NCBI GenBank assembly: GCA_026627345.1
Contig: JAPNUP010000060.1
Location: 1-41,204, forward strand
Origin: Bacillota bacterium
GTDB lineage: Bacteria > Bacillota > Bacilli > Alicyclobacillales > SLC66
DNA: 41,204 bases
Direction: 5' to 3'
Under the pieces are notes generated by a model. The model had not been told where the DNA came from. It was given only the letters and a program-made list of their open reading frames with translations, and made no database searches. Shown here piece after piece: positions 16,835 to 25,388 of this stretch. Each line of letters opens with the position of its first letter. The stretch's first letter is position 1. The translations under genes and the position numbers were made by a program.

Positions 16835-17902
16835 GTGTCACAGCTGTCTCCTACGCCAGCCACGATTCAAAGTGGGAAAAAGTGGGCTTGGCGCATTGCC
16901 TTATTCTTTATCATTTTGGTCATCGGTGAGTGGTATGTGAAATGGAACCCTTACTACCATAAAGCGTTTGTGGCAGCAGCCAAACACTCGATCGGCCACT
17001 CCATCGTCAGTGGTCAAACAGACGTCGCGCCGGCAGTATCCTTGACTGCCGCCTGGCACTACGCGTTGCACTACTATGACGCCGTCTGGGAAGCGGTCAT
17101 CCTTGGCGTGGTCGTCGGCGCTGCCGTTCAGGTCCTTATTCCACGCGACTGGCTGTTGCGTGCGCTTGGGGCGAACAAGGTGTCTTCTATCTTGACAGCA
17201 GGCGCTTTGGCGGTACCTGGCATGATGTGCACGTGCTGCAGCGCACCGATCGTCGTGGGGCTTCGCAAGCAGCAAGTCGCAGTCGGTTCGGCGCTGGCGT
17301 TCTGGCTTGGAAATCCCGTGTTGAACCCCGCTACGATTGTCTTCGCGGGCTTCGTGTTGGGATGGAAGTTTGCCATGATCCGCATCGTATTCGGTCTCAT
17401 CTTGGTTCTTGGCGTTGGGTTCATCGCCAACCGCTCTGCGTTTGCGCAGGCGCTTCCTGACACGGCGCGTACAGCTGTAGCGGACGCGGTACAAACAGAT
17501 AGTCGTCCACTCTGGATACGCTTTTTCAGTCAGCTAGGACGCCTCTCGATCACGATCCTACCGGTCTACATCCTGCTAGTGCTTGTGGTCGGTGCGCTCA
17601 GGAGTTGGTTATTTCCGGCGATCGACTTCGGTCACGCAGATGGTCTGCTATGGGTGATCGGACTCACCCTTGCCGGTACACTCTTTGTGATTCCTACCGC
17701 AGGCGAAGTGCCGATCATCCAGACACTGATGCAGTACGGTCTAGGACTAGGCCCAGCGTACGCGCTCCTGCTGACCCTGCCTGCGATCAGCGCACCATCG
17801 ATGGCGATGGTCTGGCGTCATTTTCCGAAGCGCGCGTTGCTTTTGGCCACCAGCGCGACCGTAGTCGTCGGTCTCGTGGCAGGACTCGTAGGCATGCTGT
17901 AG
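16835..17902 (+). CDS. COG0701/UPF0718 permease (ArsP-like, DUF318)
   Basis: A 355-residue membrane protein with about eight to ten spans. It carries the family's cysteine motif MCTCCSAP (131-138) followed by FWLGNPVLNPATIVF. Members of this group include ArsP, which exports trivalent organoarsenicals, and many uncharacterised permeases (YraQ-like). The cysteine cluster suggests a soft-metal or metalloid substrate, but the gene is alone, with no arsenic genes next to it. The start is GTG 16835 with GGGGG 9 bases upstream. It has a strong promoter at 16774-16802 and a strong terminator after it. Confidence 0.85.
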   Translation: MSQLSPTPATIQSGKKWAWRIALFFIILVIGEWYVKWNPYYHKAFVAAAKHSIGHSIVSGQTDVAPAVSLTAAWHYALHYYDAVWEAVILGVVVGAAVQVLIPRDWLLRALGANKVSSILTAGALAVPGMMCTCCSAPIVVGLRKQQVAVGSALAFWLGNPVLNPATIVFAGFVLGWKFAMIRIVFGLILVLGVGFIANRSAFAQALPDTARTAVADAVQTDSRPLWIRFFSQLGRLSITILPVYILLVLVVGALRSWLFPAIDFGHADGLLWVIGLTLAGTLFVIPTAGEVPIIQTLMQYGLGLGPAYALLLTLPAISAPSMAMVWRHFPKRALLLATSATVVVGLVAGLVGML

Positions 17903-17915
17903 CCCACATTGGACA

Positions 17916-17954
17916 AAGAGAGAGGCACTCCCGCCACGGGAGTGCCTCTCTCTT
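17916..17954. terminator. Bidirectional terminator, 18-bp perfect stem
   Basis: 17916-17933 and 17937-17954 are exact inverted copies with a 3-base loop. They separate the ends of the COG0701 permease gene (+) and the LacI-type regulator gene (-). Confidence 0.82.
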
Positions 17955-17974
17955 GTATAAGCGTGCCAGAAGCC

Positions 17975-19018
17975 TTACACGCCAATCTCCTGTCCAAACG
18001 GAATCCACGCGCCACAAGAACGCCGCACGACCAATTCGTGTTCGATCAGTTGGTTTGGCGCTGGTGCATCCGGGTGCGCGATCTGCGCAAGCAACAGCCT
18101 TGCCGCCGCCTGCCCTAGTTCATAGATGTGGACGTTCATGGTTGTCATCGGCGGGTTCGCCAGTTTCGCCAATGGGATGTCGTTGAACCCGGTGATTGCC
18201 ATATCCTCCGGAATGCGATACCCGAGTTCACCTGCTGCGCGCATCGCTCCGAAGGCGAGAACATCATCCGATGCCACAACCGCGCTCGGCCGATCAGCCA
18301 GCGCCAACAAGCGAACCATGCCGTCGCAACCGGCCTCCTCTTGAAAAGCGCCAAAGTAAAGGAGTGACGGATCAACCACCAAATGATGCTCTTGAAGCGC
18401 ATCAGAGTAGCCAGCCAAGCGGTCGAGCGTCACGATCAACTCTTGCGAGCCACCGATAAAGCCGATACGTCGATGGCCTAATGACAGCAGATGCGCAGTG
18501 ACGTCGTAGGCGGCCTTGCGATTGTCGTTATTGACCCACGCCACACCCTCCGCCTCAGCCGGTCGACCGATAAGCACAGACGCAATGCCATTTTCGCGAA
18601 TGACATCGAGCAAGGGGTCCTGTACGCGCGCCGTCATGAGAATCACACCGTCCACGCGCTTACTGCGAGCCATCTGCGTGAGCCGTTCCCCGTCATCTAA
18701 CCCTTGAAGCGCAGTCGACAAAAAAATGTCATACCCCGCCTGTTGCGCGATGTTCGCAATACCACGCAGGACTTCTGGAAAAAATGGATTTTGAAGAAAT
18801 TGGCCAATCTCACTAGGAATCAGAATTCCGATCGTCTCAGAACTCTTTTTCACCAGACTGCGAGCCACCGCATTCGGGTGATAGTCCAGATCTTTCATCG
18901 CCGCCATCACGCGCTCACTGGTTTCGCGACTAATCCGCGGATTGTGAGCGAGCACGCGTGAAACAGTCGAAGGACTGACACCCGCTCTGTGGGCCACATC
19001 CTTGATATTAGTTCCCAT
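17975..19018 (-). CDS. LacI-family transcriptional regulator of the maltodextrin operon
   Basis: A 347-residue repressor: an N-terminal helix-turn-helix, TNIKDVAHRAGVSPSTVSRVL, with the LacI hinge (YHPNAVARSL) and a periplasmic-binding-protein-like effector domain. It is the last gene of the operon that it probably controls; its likely operator is the palindrome at 24258-24269. ATG 19018 has AGGTG upstream and lies inside the last codons of the amylase gene (11-base overlap), so translation is coupled. The longer frame to 19063 would add a poor N-terminus. The effector is probably maltose or a maltodextrin, from context. Confidence 0.9.
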   Translation of the reverse strand: MGTNIKDVAHRAGVSPSTVSRVLAHNPRISRETSERVMAAMKDLDYHPNAVARSLVKKSSETIGILIPSEIGQFLQNPFFPEVLRGIANIAQQAGYDIFLSTALQGLDDGERLTQMARSKRVDGVILMTARVQDPLLDVIRENGIASVLIGRPAEAEGVAWVNNDNRKAAYDVTAHLLSLGHRRIGFIGGSQELIVTLDRLAGYSDALQEHHLVVDPSLLYFGAFQEEAGCDGMVRLLALADRPSAVVASDDVLAFGAMRAAGELGYRIPEDMAITGFNDIPLAKLANPPMTTMNVHIYELGQAAARLLLAQIAHPDAPAPNQLIEHELVVRRSCGAWIPFGQEIGV

Positions 19019-20876
19019 ACTCATCACCTGTCCACACCAGTAACATCGCGCTACGCGGCGCAATCGTAAGCGTAGCGCCCGTGCGCACTACTGCGCCTAC
19101 CTCTGAACCATAGACGATCGTCCACGTGCCATCTGGCAGCCGCTGATCCACAAGAGCCAACGAGGTAGGCTGCTTACCCGCATAGACGATTGCCATCACC
19201 ATTTGCCGCTCGCTTCTTCTCATAAATGCGTACAATTGTCGATTCCGCGCTTTGGCGAGCGGTCGCACATCCCCTATACGCAATGCCTCATAGGTATTGC
19301 GCAGTTCCATCAGGGTCTGATAATGCGCGAACAAGTCCATGTTCTGCGAGCGCTCATTCCATACCATACCTGCGCGACACAGCGGATCACCTGCGCCTTT
19401 CATCCCTACCTCATCCCCGTAGTATAACAGTGGCGACCCTGCAAAGGTAAATTGCAGGAAGCTGGCCAGCTTCATCCGTGTGACATCTCCGCGACACTCC
19501 GTGAGCAGACGGGGTGTGTCGTGCGAATCGAGCAGATTCCAAAGGGTGTGCAGTACCGGCTCCGGATACGCCGTGCGCACGCTGTCTATCGCGTCGTGAA
19601 AGCCGTGGGCATCGGCTTTTCCTTTGGCCAACCAATCGAGTATCGCGCGCCCGAGCGGATAATTCATCACCGCGTCAAATTCGTTGCCACGTAGCCACGG
19701 TGTCGCCACTTGCCAGATCTCTCCGCAGATCAACGCGTCTGGCTTTAGCGCCTTAATGCGGTCTCGAAAGTGCTGCCAAAAGCGATGCTCCACCTCATCT
19801 GAGACATCGAGTCGCCAACCGTCGATGTCAGCTTCGCGAATCCAGTACTCGCCGACTTGGCATAAGTACTCTTCGACTTCGGGATGCGCCGTTCGCCACT
19901 TCGGCATATTGGCCACATAGCCGAACGTCTCGTAATTGCGCTGCGTCGTGGACAGCGGCCATGACTTCGCATAGATGTAGTCTCGAAACGGGGACTCTTC
20001 CCCTTTCTCAAGTAAGTCGAGAAAGATCGGGTGTTGCGCTCCCATGTGGTTGAACACAGCGTCTAGCACGACTTTGATTCCGCGCTCATGGCAGGCAGCA
20101 ACCAGTTTGCGAAAGGTCTCCAAGTCTCCGAACTGCGGGTCGATCTGCAGGTAGTCTACTGTGTCATACTTGTGGTTCGACGGCGCCGTAAAAATCGGCG
20201 TCATGTAGAGAACCCCGACACCAAGCTTCCCTAGGTGATCGAGATGCTCGATGATGCCTTGCAAATCGCCGCCGTAGAAACTAAACGGCGTCGGCACCGA
20301 ATCCCAGGCGGCAAGCCCGGTCTTTGAAGGGTCGGCCATCGCTTTCGAACTGCGGGCAAAGCGCTCCGGAAACACCTGATAATAGGTGACACCACGGGCC
20401 CACTCTGGAGCTGCAAAGCGGTCTCGTTCACCTAGATAGGGCGTTTCAAACGCATCGTCCGGGTGTGGCTCCGTCTGCGTGACACCTTGGCGGCTGAAAA
20501 AACGTACCCCGCTTGCACTATGGATGCGAAACCAGTACTTGAACCGCTTGCTTTCACGCACTAATTTCGCCTGATAGATGGTGTACATGGTGCTCTCGCA
20601 CCACCGTCTGCGGGAAGAATACGCGGCTGGTGCCGTTATTCCGTGATCACTCTCATGTAAGGCACCCGCGTCGGAAAAAACTTCTGCCTGCGTCGTCACG
20701 CGCGTCTGCTCGATCTGAAATTTATCCATATGCACGACGTCTATACGGCGGGCGAAACCCTTGGCCACCCGCAACCGAACGACTAATGCGTCTCCATCTG
20801 CATAGGTGTACGGCTCTACAGAATCGTGAAACAACGAGATCGCGAGGGCATCGACGGGCTGACTAGAATCACTCAT
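19008..20876 (-). CDS. Neopullulanase / cyclomaltodextrinase-type alpha-glycosidase (GH13_20)
   Basis: A 622-residue enzyme with no signal peptide, so it acts in the cytoplasm on imported maltodextrins. An N-terminal CBM34-like beta domain (about 1-140) precedes the GH13 barrel. Seen: DAVFNH (272-277), the nucleophile D357 in GWRLDVSDE, the acid/base E386 in CGEIW and D453 in SHDTPR. The VSDE after the nucleophile and the CBM34-like domain fit the neopullulanase/maltogenic amylase/cyclomaltodextrinase subfamily. Its start overlaps the malG stop as ATGA, and its end overlaps the LacI gene start. Confidence 0.9.
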   Translation of the reverse strand: MSDSSQPVDALAISLFHDSVEPYTYADGDALVVRLRVAKGFARRIDVVHMDKFQIEQTRVTTQAEVFSDAGALHESDHGITAPAAYSSRRRWCESTMYTIYQAKLVRESKRFKYWFRIHSASGVRFFSRQGVTQTEPHPDDAFETPYLGERDRFAAPEWARGVTYYQVFPERFARSSKAMADPSKTGLAAWDSVPTPFSFYGGDLQGIIEHLDHLGKLGVGVLYMTPIFTAPSNHKYDTVDYLQIDPQFGDLETFRKLVAACHERGIKVVLDAVFNHMGAQHPIFLDLLEKGEESPFRDYIYAKSWPLSTTQRNYETFGYVANMPKWRTAHPEVEEYLCQVGEYWIREADIDGWRLDVSDEVEHRFWQHFRDRIKALKPDALICGEIWQVATPWLRGNEFDAVMNYPLGRAILDWLAKGKADAHGFHDAIDSVRTAYPEPVLHTLWNLLDSHDTPRLLTECRGDVTRMKLASFLQFTFAGSPLLYYGDEVGMKGAGDPLCRAGMVWNERSQNMDLFAHYQTLMELRNTYEALRIGDVRPLAKARNRQLYAFMRRSERQMVMAIVYAGKQPTSLALVDQRLPDGTWTIVYGSEVGAVVRTGATLTIAPRSAMLLVWTGDEYGN

Positions 20877-21721
20877 CCTTTGACCGACCCCGCAGTCAAG
20901 CCTTTGGAGATCAGCGGATTCAAGAAACCGAACGCCACCGTCAGCGGCACTGCACTAATCAGTGCTGCAGCCGCGAATTCACCCCACAGATGCGTGGCGA
21001 ATTGCCCACTGACCATCGAGTACATGCCCATCCCAAGCGTGAAGTTCTGAGGTGACTGCAAAATGGTGTTCGCCATTAGATACTCGCTATACATACCGAT
21101 GAGTGTCAAGAAAAAGATAACAGCGAGCATCGGGCGCGCCAACGGGAGTATTATTTTCCAAAATATCCTCCAATGTCCGGCTCCGTCCATAATCGCCGCT
21201 TCATCTAGTTCTCGCGGAATCGTATCGTAGTAGCCTTTGACCAGCCAGATGTTAAACGCGCTGCCACCGATCTGAATGAGGATGTACACCCACAGATTGT
21301 CGAGCAGGCTGAGTTGCGCCAGTTCTGCATAGATGGCTGATACAGACAGCACACCCGGAAACATTTGTAGCAAAATGAGCGCCATCAGCCCATATTTACG
21401 ACCATAAAAGCGCAGACGCGAGAAGGCATAGGCGCCGATCGCTGTCATGAACATCTGTGCTGTCGCGACAACAAGCGCCACTTCCGTGCTATTGCGTATC
21501 CAAATGCCGAAGTCAGTCGTCTTAAAAAGCGCGATATAGTTCGCAAATGATGCATTCGGCGGAATCAAGGAAGCCGAAAAGTCGGACTGTCCAGGGTTAA
21601 AGGAAGCCGACACCACGTACAACATCGGTATGATCGACACGATAATCACGATCCAAATAATCAGTCGCGAGAGGGAGGTGACTGCAAATTGACCTGGCTT
21701 AAAGGTTCGCTTGCTCTTCAT
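20873..21721 (-). CDS. malG: Maltodextrin ABC transporter permease, MalG type
   Basis: A 282-residue inner-membrane permease with six spans. The cytoplasmic EAA loop reads DEAAIMDGAGHWRIFWKIIL, where the ATPase docks. It pairs with the MalF-type permease and the binding protein upstream. AAGGAGG lies 10 bases before ATG 21721 and only 4 before an in-frame TTG at 21727, so the exact start is uncertain; with the TTG, the gene overlaps the malF stop. No ATPase gene is in the operon, so a shared MsmX-type ATPase encoded elsewhere is likely, as in many Bacillota. Confidence 0.9.
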   Translation of the reverse strand: MKSKRTFKPGQFAVTSLSRLIIWIVIIVSIIPMLYVVSASFNPGQSDFSASLIPPNASFANYIALFKTTDFGIWIRNSTEVALVVATAQMFMTAIGAYAFSRLRFYGRKYGLMALILLQMFPGVLSVSAIYAELAQLSLLDNLWVYILIQIGGSAFNIWLVKGYYDTIPRELDEAAIMDGAGHWRIFWKIILPLARPMLAVIFFLTLIGMYSEYLMANTILQSPQNFTLGMGMYSMVSGQFATHLWGEFAAAALISAVPLTVAFGFLNPLISKGLTAGSVKG

Positions 21722-21723
21722 CT

Positions 21724-22689
21724 TCAATCAACCTCCTTGAAAGCGCCTGTAAATTGCATGTTTAGCCAACTGATGAGGCCGACCAAGAGAAAGAGAATCA
21801 CAGACAAGGTCGCTGCATAGTCATAGCGATTGTACGTCAAGGTCATCTTGTAAGCCGCCGATGCGAGAATATCCGTGTAACCAGCAAAAGGCGTGCTATT
21901 GCGCGCTGGCCCACCGCCCGTGAGGAGATACACGGCGTTGAAGTTATTGAAACTATACGCGAAAGACGGGATCAGCAAGGGCAAACTGACCTTCCAGACG
22001 CTTGGCATGGAGATAAAGCGAAAACGCTGCCACCAGTTGGCACCATCCATCTCAGCTGCCTCGTACAGTTCGTCCGGCACAGACTGAAGCGCTCCGGTGC
22101 ACACTGTCATCATATACGGATACGACGCCCACAAATTCACCATCAGAATCGACACACGCGCCCAAAAAGGGTTAACGAGCCATGGGATCGCTGAGATGCC
22201 GACGAGATGAAGCGCTGCGTTGATCTGCCCGTAGCTCTGATTCAAGAGTCCTTGCCATGACAGAAGTGAAATGAGTCCAGGTACCGCCCATGGAATAATC
22301 AGAAGTGATCGATAGAGAGGCGCCTCTTTGATATTCTTGTTGTTCAGCAGCACAGCCAACAAGAGGCCTGCAAAGTAGTTGATCACCGTAGTGAGTAAGG
22401 CAAACATAATCGTCCAGATAAAAGTCGGCACGAACACGGCATTGAGCGGATCACTAGGGTTCAATAGTTCCGCATAGTTCCGCAAGCCAATAAAGCTATA
22501 GTTCATAAAGTGCATGGCGTCCCAGTTGGTGAACGAAATCCATATCGTGTACAGCATAGGGGCGAGACTCAGCACGCTAATGCTGATCAGCGCCGGCGCC
22601 AGATATCCATAGGCGCTCCACTGTATCCCCTTTTTGCGCCGTTTCACTCGCGTATTCCCCGAGTTGACAGCTGTTTCTCCGATAGCCAT
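21724..22689 (-). CDS. malF: Maltodextrin ABC transporter permease, MalF type
   Basis: A 321-residue permease with six spans. The EAA loop reads YEAAEMDGANWWQRFRFISM. I place the start at ATG 22689 (MAIGETAVNSG). The frame stays open to ATG 22782, but that part would translate through the hairpin repeat at 22710-22737, has no ribosome binding site and shows no family resemblance. The gap to the binding-protein gene is therefore about 180 bases and holds a stem-loop and the repeat, which may lower permease expression relative to the abundant binding protein. Confidence 0.88.
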   Translation of the reverse strand: MAIGETAVNSGNTRVKRRKKGIQWSAYGYLAPALISISVLSLAPMLYTIWISFTNWDAMHFMNYSFIGLRNYAELLNPSDPLNAVFVPTFIWTIMFALLTTVINYFAGLLLAVLLNNKNIKEAPLYRSLLIIPWAVPGLISLLSWQGLLNQSYGQINAALHLVGISAIPWLVNPFWARVSILMVNLWASYPYMMTVCTGALQSVPDELYEAAEMDGANWWQRFRFISMPSVWKVSLPLLIPSFAYSFNNFNAVYLLTGGGPARNSTPFAGYTDILASAAYKMTLTYNRYDYAATLSVILFLLVGLISWLNMQFTGAFKEVD

Positions 22690-22709
22690 AAAGACACGCC
22701 CAGCTTTCC

Positions 22710-22737
22710 ATAACGGCGGAGCCGCTTTATTTTCTGC
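22710..22737 (+). repeat. Copy 3 of the dispersed 28-base hairpin repeat
   Basis: ATAACGGCGGAGCCGCTTTA continues with TTTTCTGC; it diverges slightly at the end from the copies at 3723 and 32392. CGGC and GCCG pair. It ends 20 bases upstream of the likely malF start codon. Confidence 0.55.
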
Positions 22738-22791
22738 ACGTTGCGTCTGCAGGATGCCGCACACGGCAAATAGCTCTGTCATCTAGTAGAC

Positions 22792-22821
22792 GGGGTAAGG
22801 GCAACTTTCTACCCTTACCCC
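22792..22821 (-). other. 10-bp perfect stem-loop between malE and malF
   Basis: GGGGTAAGGG (22792-22801) and CCCTTACCCC (22812-22821) pair exactly around a 10-base loop, about 50 bases after the malE stop. No T-run follows on the minus strand. This fits an mRNA-stabilising or partly terminating structure that raises the binding protein over the permeases, as known for the malE-malF gap in enteric bacteria. Confidence 0.65.
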
Positions 22822-22871
22822 ACGTCAATCAAATATGGCGAGCCGTTCCCTAACCTACTGCGAAAGGCGAC

Positions 22872-24098
22872 TTAGCCTTGTACTTGAATGGCAGTCTTGA
22901 TGTTCTTCACAAACTGTGTGGCTCCAGCTTTGGCGCTGATCTGACCTTTGATGATGTTGCCGATGATCGTATCCGCGCTCCAGACCGAGCTCATCTGCGG
23001 AATGTTCGGCATCGGGAATGCGTACTTCAGCGCTGCGATAAAACCAGCATCATATTGATTGGTTTGCACGACTTTGCTCTTCTGGAGACTGACGATGGCA
23101 GGCAGGTCGGCATTGACCTTGAAGTAGCTCATCTGACCTTCATTCGCCATATACTGTGCGAGCGACTGAGCAGCCGGGATATTGTGGCTACGCGAGCTGA
23201 CAGCTGCCGTGATCACGCCGAGAAATGGAGTCGCCGGCTTGCCGTTAGGCAGGCTCGGGAGCTGCGCGACACCGAGGTCAATCTTGGACGACAGCATCTT
23301 AGACACATCCCAAGGGCCGTCGAGAATCATACCCACTTTACCTGACTGGAAGTTTGCCACCGAGATATTGCCCGTGGTGCTTGGCGTCATCCAGTGGTAG
23401 GTCCAGTCCATGCTGTGAAGCAGTGCGAAAGCTTTAACCGAGCCCGCGTTATCCAATCCGATGTTATTCGGATCCAGCGTGCCGTGGTTGTCTTTGAACA
23501 CATAGCCGCCCATGCCGCCGATGTAGGCATAATCGTAATAGAGATTGTGCTGTGCAAAGCCGAAGCCGTGCGCATTCGCATCTTTGACAAACTGAGCCCA
23601 GGTCTTAGGAGGCGTATGAATCAGTTTCTTATTATAGAAGAGAGCGATACTTTGTACGGACACCGGGTACGCCCACTGTTTGCCAGCGATCGTGACAGCT
23701 TCCATAGTGTAGGGATTGTACATTTTCGGATTCAAGTTGGTGACAGGGGCGAGCAAACCTTCTTGCTGGAACACGCCATTGTTATCGTGCGGCATACCGA
23801 AGATCACGTCAGGGCCTTTGCCTGAGCGAGCGGCCGTCGCGAAGAATTGGAAAGACTGCGTTTGCAAGATCACGCTAACCGTGTCGCCGTGCGCTTTCGC
23901 CCACTTGTTCGCCAACTGTTGTTCGACAGTGATCTCCGGCTTACCCCACCACGACCAGACCGTCAAGTGAACGCCTTTCGGGATGCTATCACGATGGACT
24001 GCGCCGGTAGCGGCAAACGCGCTTCCTGCTACAGACATGGTTCCGGTCAATGCGAGCGCAACAGCCATGCTGGCGCCTACTTTTCTGCTAAGTTTCAT
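22872..24098 (-). CDS. malE: Maltose/maltodextrin ABC transporter substrate-binding protein
   Basis: A 408-residue extracellular solute-binding protein of family 1. It has a signal peptide (MKLSRK, then a hydrophobic core, SAFA cleavage region), followed by HLTVWSWWGKPEITVEQQLA and later GKVGMILDGPWDVSKML, which are typical of maltodextrin-binding proteins. No lipobox cysteine follows the core, which is unusual for a Gram-positive binding protein; how it is retained at the surface is unclear. GAGGGGG precedes the ATG. It is the first gene of the operon and has the promoter and operator at 24258-24310. Confidence 0.9.
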   Translation of the reverse strand: MKLSRKVGASMAVALALTGTMSVAGSAFAATGAVHRDSIPKGVHLTVWSWWGKPEITVEQQLANKWAKAHGDTVSVILQTQSFQFFATAARSGKGPDVIFGMPHDNNGVFQQEGLLAPVTNLNPKMYNPYTMEAVTIAGKQWAYPVSVQSIALFYNKKLIHTPPKTWAQFVKDANAHGFGFAQHNLYYDYAYIGGMGGYVFKDNHGTLDPNNIGLDNAGSVKAFALLHSMDWTYHWMTPSTTGNISVANFQSGKVGMILDGPWDVSKMLSSKIDLGVAQLPSLPNGKPATPFLGVITAAVSSRSHNIPAAQSLAQYMANEGQMSYFKVNADLPAIVSLQKSKVVQTNQYDAGFIAALKYAFPMPNIPQMSSVWSADTIIGNIIKGQISAKAGATQFVKNIKTAIQVQG

Positions 24099-24257
24099 TA
24101 CTAAAGTACCCCCTCTTATAGATCTTGCGCAGATATTGCACAGTTACCCTGTCATTATCGTGAAAGAAGCACTGCGCCAAGGCGCGATAAAAATTCTTAA
24201 AACACCAGCGTCTAAGGCAATGTGATCGTTTTCACGAGTATTAAAATCCAGGGAAAC

Positions 24258-24269
24258 GTTTGCGCAAAC
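24258..24269. promoter_or_regulatory. Probable LacI-type operator of the maltodextrin operon
   Basis: GTTTGCGCAAAC is a perfect 12-base palindrome with a central CG, as LacI-family operators have. It overlaps AAACGTTT on its left. It lies about 13 bases downstream of the -10 box, at the expected transcription start, where binding would block the operon. The operon encodes a LacI-family protein. Confidence 0.6.
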
Positions 24270-24281
24270 TTCACGTCACCT

Positions 24282-24310
24282 ATAATACTCGCAAGGCTCG
24301 TAGTCTGCAA
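24282..24310 (-). promoter_or_regulatory. Sigma-A type promoter of the maltodextrin operon
   Basis: On the minus strand TTGCAG (24305-24310), a 17-base spacer and TATTAT (24282-24287). The leader to the malE start would be about 175 bases and contains a small GCGCC/GGCGC hairpin at 24174-24185. Confidence 0.7.
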
Positions 24311-24333
24311 TAGGTTTGTAATATCTTTTGCAC

Positions 24334-24374
24334 AAAAAAAGCGTAGCCTTCGCCATATTCGGCGCCGACTACGC
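24334..24374 (-). terminator. Terminator of the secreted Ig-like protein gene
   Basis: The minus strand forms GCGTAG/CTACGC and CGCC/GGCG paired blocks (24341-24374) followed by seven T. It separates this gene from the maltodextrin promoter just downstream. Confidence 0.72.
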
Positions 24375-24392
24375 GCTAGACAATTCAAACAC

Positions 24393-25304
24393 TCAGTTCG
24401 CGAAATATTCGATGTTCATGCCGCCTGCAATGCGCGCCTGCCCAGATGGTTGGGTCACGACAATCCGTACCGGCATCGCCTTGGCATGCGCAGGCCAAGC
24501 GATCTGCGTTTGAATCTGTCCGCTCATACTGGTAGTGAAGTGCAGGTCTGCACTGGCGGAAACGCCGCCCATCCCACCGACGTTCATACCGGCAGACGCA
24601 GTGGCCACCACGCCAGCGTTCGCCGATGACGTGACAACTACGTGCACACCTTTGATCGGCTGACCCTGCCTATTGTAGACTCCGATCGTGACCGTCTGTT
24701 TGGACATCGTCGAGGCAGACGCCATAAATGGATACACTGTGACATAATCGCCGATAGGCGCGGTCGGATGACTCCTGGGTGTCGTCCACCAGGCATCGAG
24801 GCTAGCCGTAGCCTTGTGCGTGGCGACATTGTACCCGCTCAGATCGCCCACTTTGATACCCACCATCTCCATCGAATCAGCACGCTGACCAAGGAGCACC
24901 AGTGTCGCCTTCCCTTGTGCATTGGTTTTCACGCTGTCGCGTGCAATAAAACGCGCTGCCGCCTTCGTACCCGACTGGATCCACACCTTCGGTGGCACAT
25001 TGCCAAGCGGCTTCATCGCTCCGATATAATAGGTAACCGTCTCGCCTGCCGCCGGATGCCCGTTGGCCAGCTTCGCGGTCAGCACAAAGGTCGCCTCGTC
25101 TTTGCTGGATGCGGTGCCCGGCGCCGCTTGCAGAGTCTGTGCAGTCTTGTCCACTGTCACTGAGGCGACGGCTAATGCCGTGACCTTCGAAGCGTGATGC
25201 ATGTCTGACTTGGCAAAAGACACCGTGCCAGTCGCCAGTGGCATCACCACCGCTGCACATAAACCCAGTACACCCGCGCCTCTGATCAGTGTTGCTTTCT
25301 TCAT
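24393..25304 (-). CDS. Secreted protein with Ig-like (Big1-type) domains, function unknown
   Basis: A 303-residue exported protein. A signal peptide (to about residue 31, TVSFA) is followed by two regions built like bacterial Ig-like domains: residues about 66-150 (FVLTAKLANGHPAAGETVTY, then TNAQGKATLVLL) and about 205-300 (VTIGVYNRQGQPIKGVHVVV, then SGQIQTQI). The pattern 'new material, allowed change, NAQGKA' is that of Big1/invasin-type domains. No anchor motif or enzyme domain is visible. GGGGG lies upstream of the ATG. It might be a surface or matrix protein, but nothing shows its ligand. Confidence 0.75.
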   Translation of the reverse strand: MKKATLIRGAGVLGLCAAVVMPLATGTVSFAKSDMHHASKVTALAVASVTVDKTAQTLQAAPGTASSKDEATFVLTAKLANGHPAAGETVTYYIGAMKPLGNVPPKVWIQSGTKAAARFIARDSVKTNAQGKATLVLLGQRADSMEMVGIKVGDLSGYNVATHKATASLDAWWTTPRSHPTAPIGDYVTVYPFMASASTMSKQTVTIGVYNRQGQPIKGVHVVVTSSANAGVVATASAGMNVGGMGGVSASADLHFTTSMSGQIQTQIAWPAHAKAMPVRIVVTQPSGQARIAGGMNIEYFAN

Positions 25305-25355
25305 CTGAACAAGCCCCCTTTTGTATATGAATATCCTACCTACTGCGCTATGTCT

Positions 25356-25384
25356 AGTCTATCCTAAGTAGTCAGGGATGACAA
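25356..25384 (-). promoter_or_regulatory. Possible promoter of the secreted Ig-like protein gene
   Basis: Minus strand TTGTCA (25379-25384), 17-base spacer, TAGACT (25356-25361), about 50 bases upstream of the start codon. The -10 box is a modest match. Confidence 0.35.
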
Positions 25385-25388
25385 AATG

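Noticed and set aside
17605-18186. 193-codon plus-strand frame across the end of the COG0701 permease and the terminator
   Set aside because: It is Arg/Ser-rich, runs through an 18-bp terminator stem and overlaps two real genes.
22690-22782. N-terminal extension of the MalF-type permease
   Set aside because: It would translate through a hairpin repeat, lacks a ribosome binding site and does not look like a MalF N-terminus.
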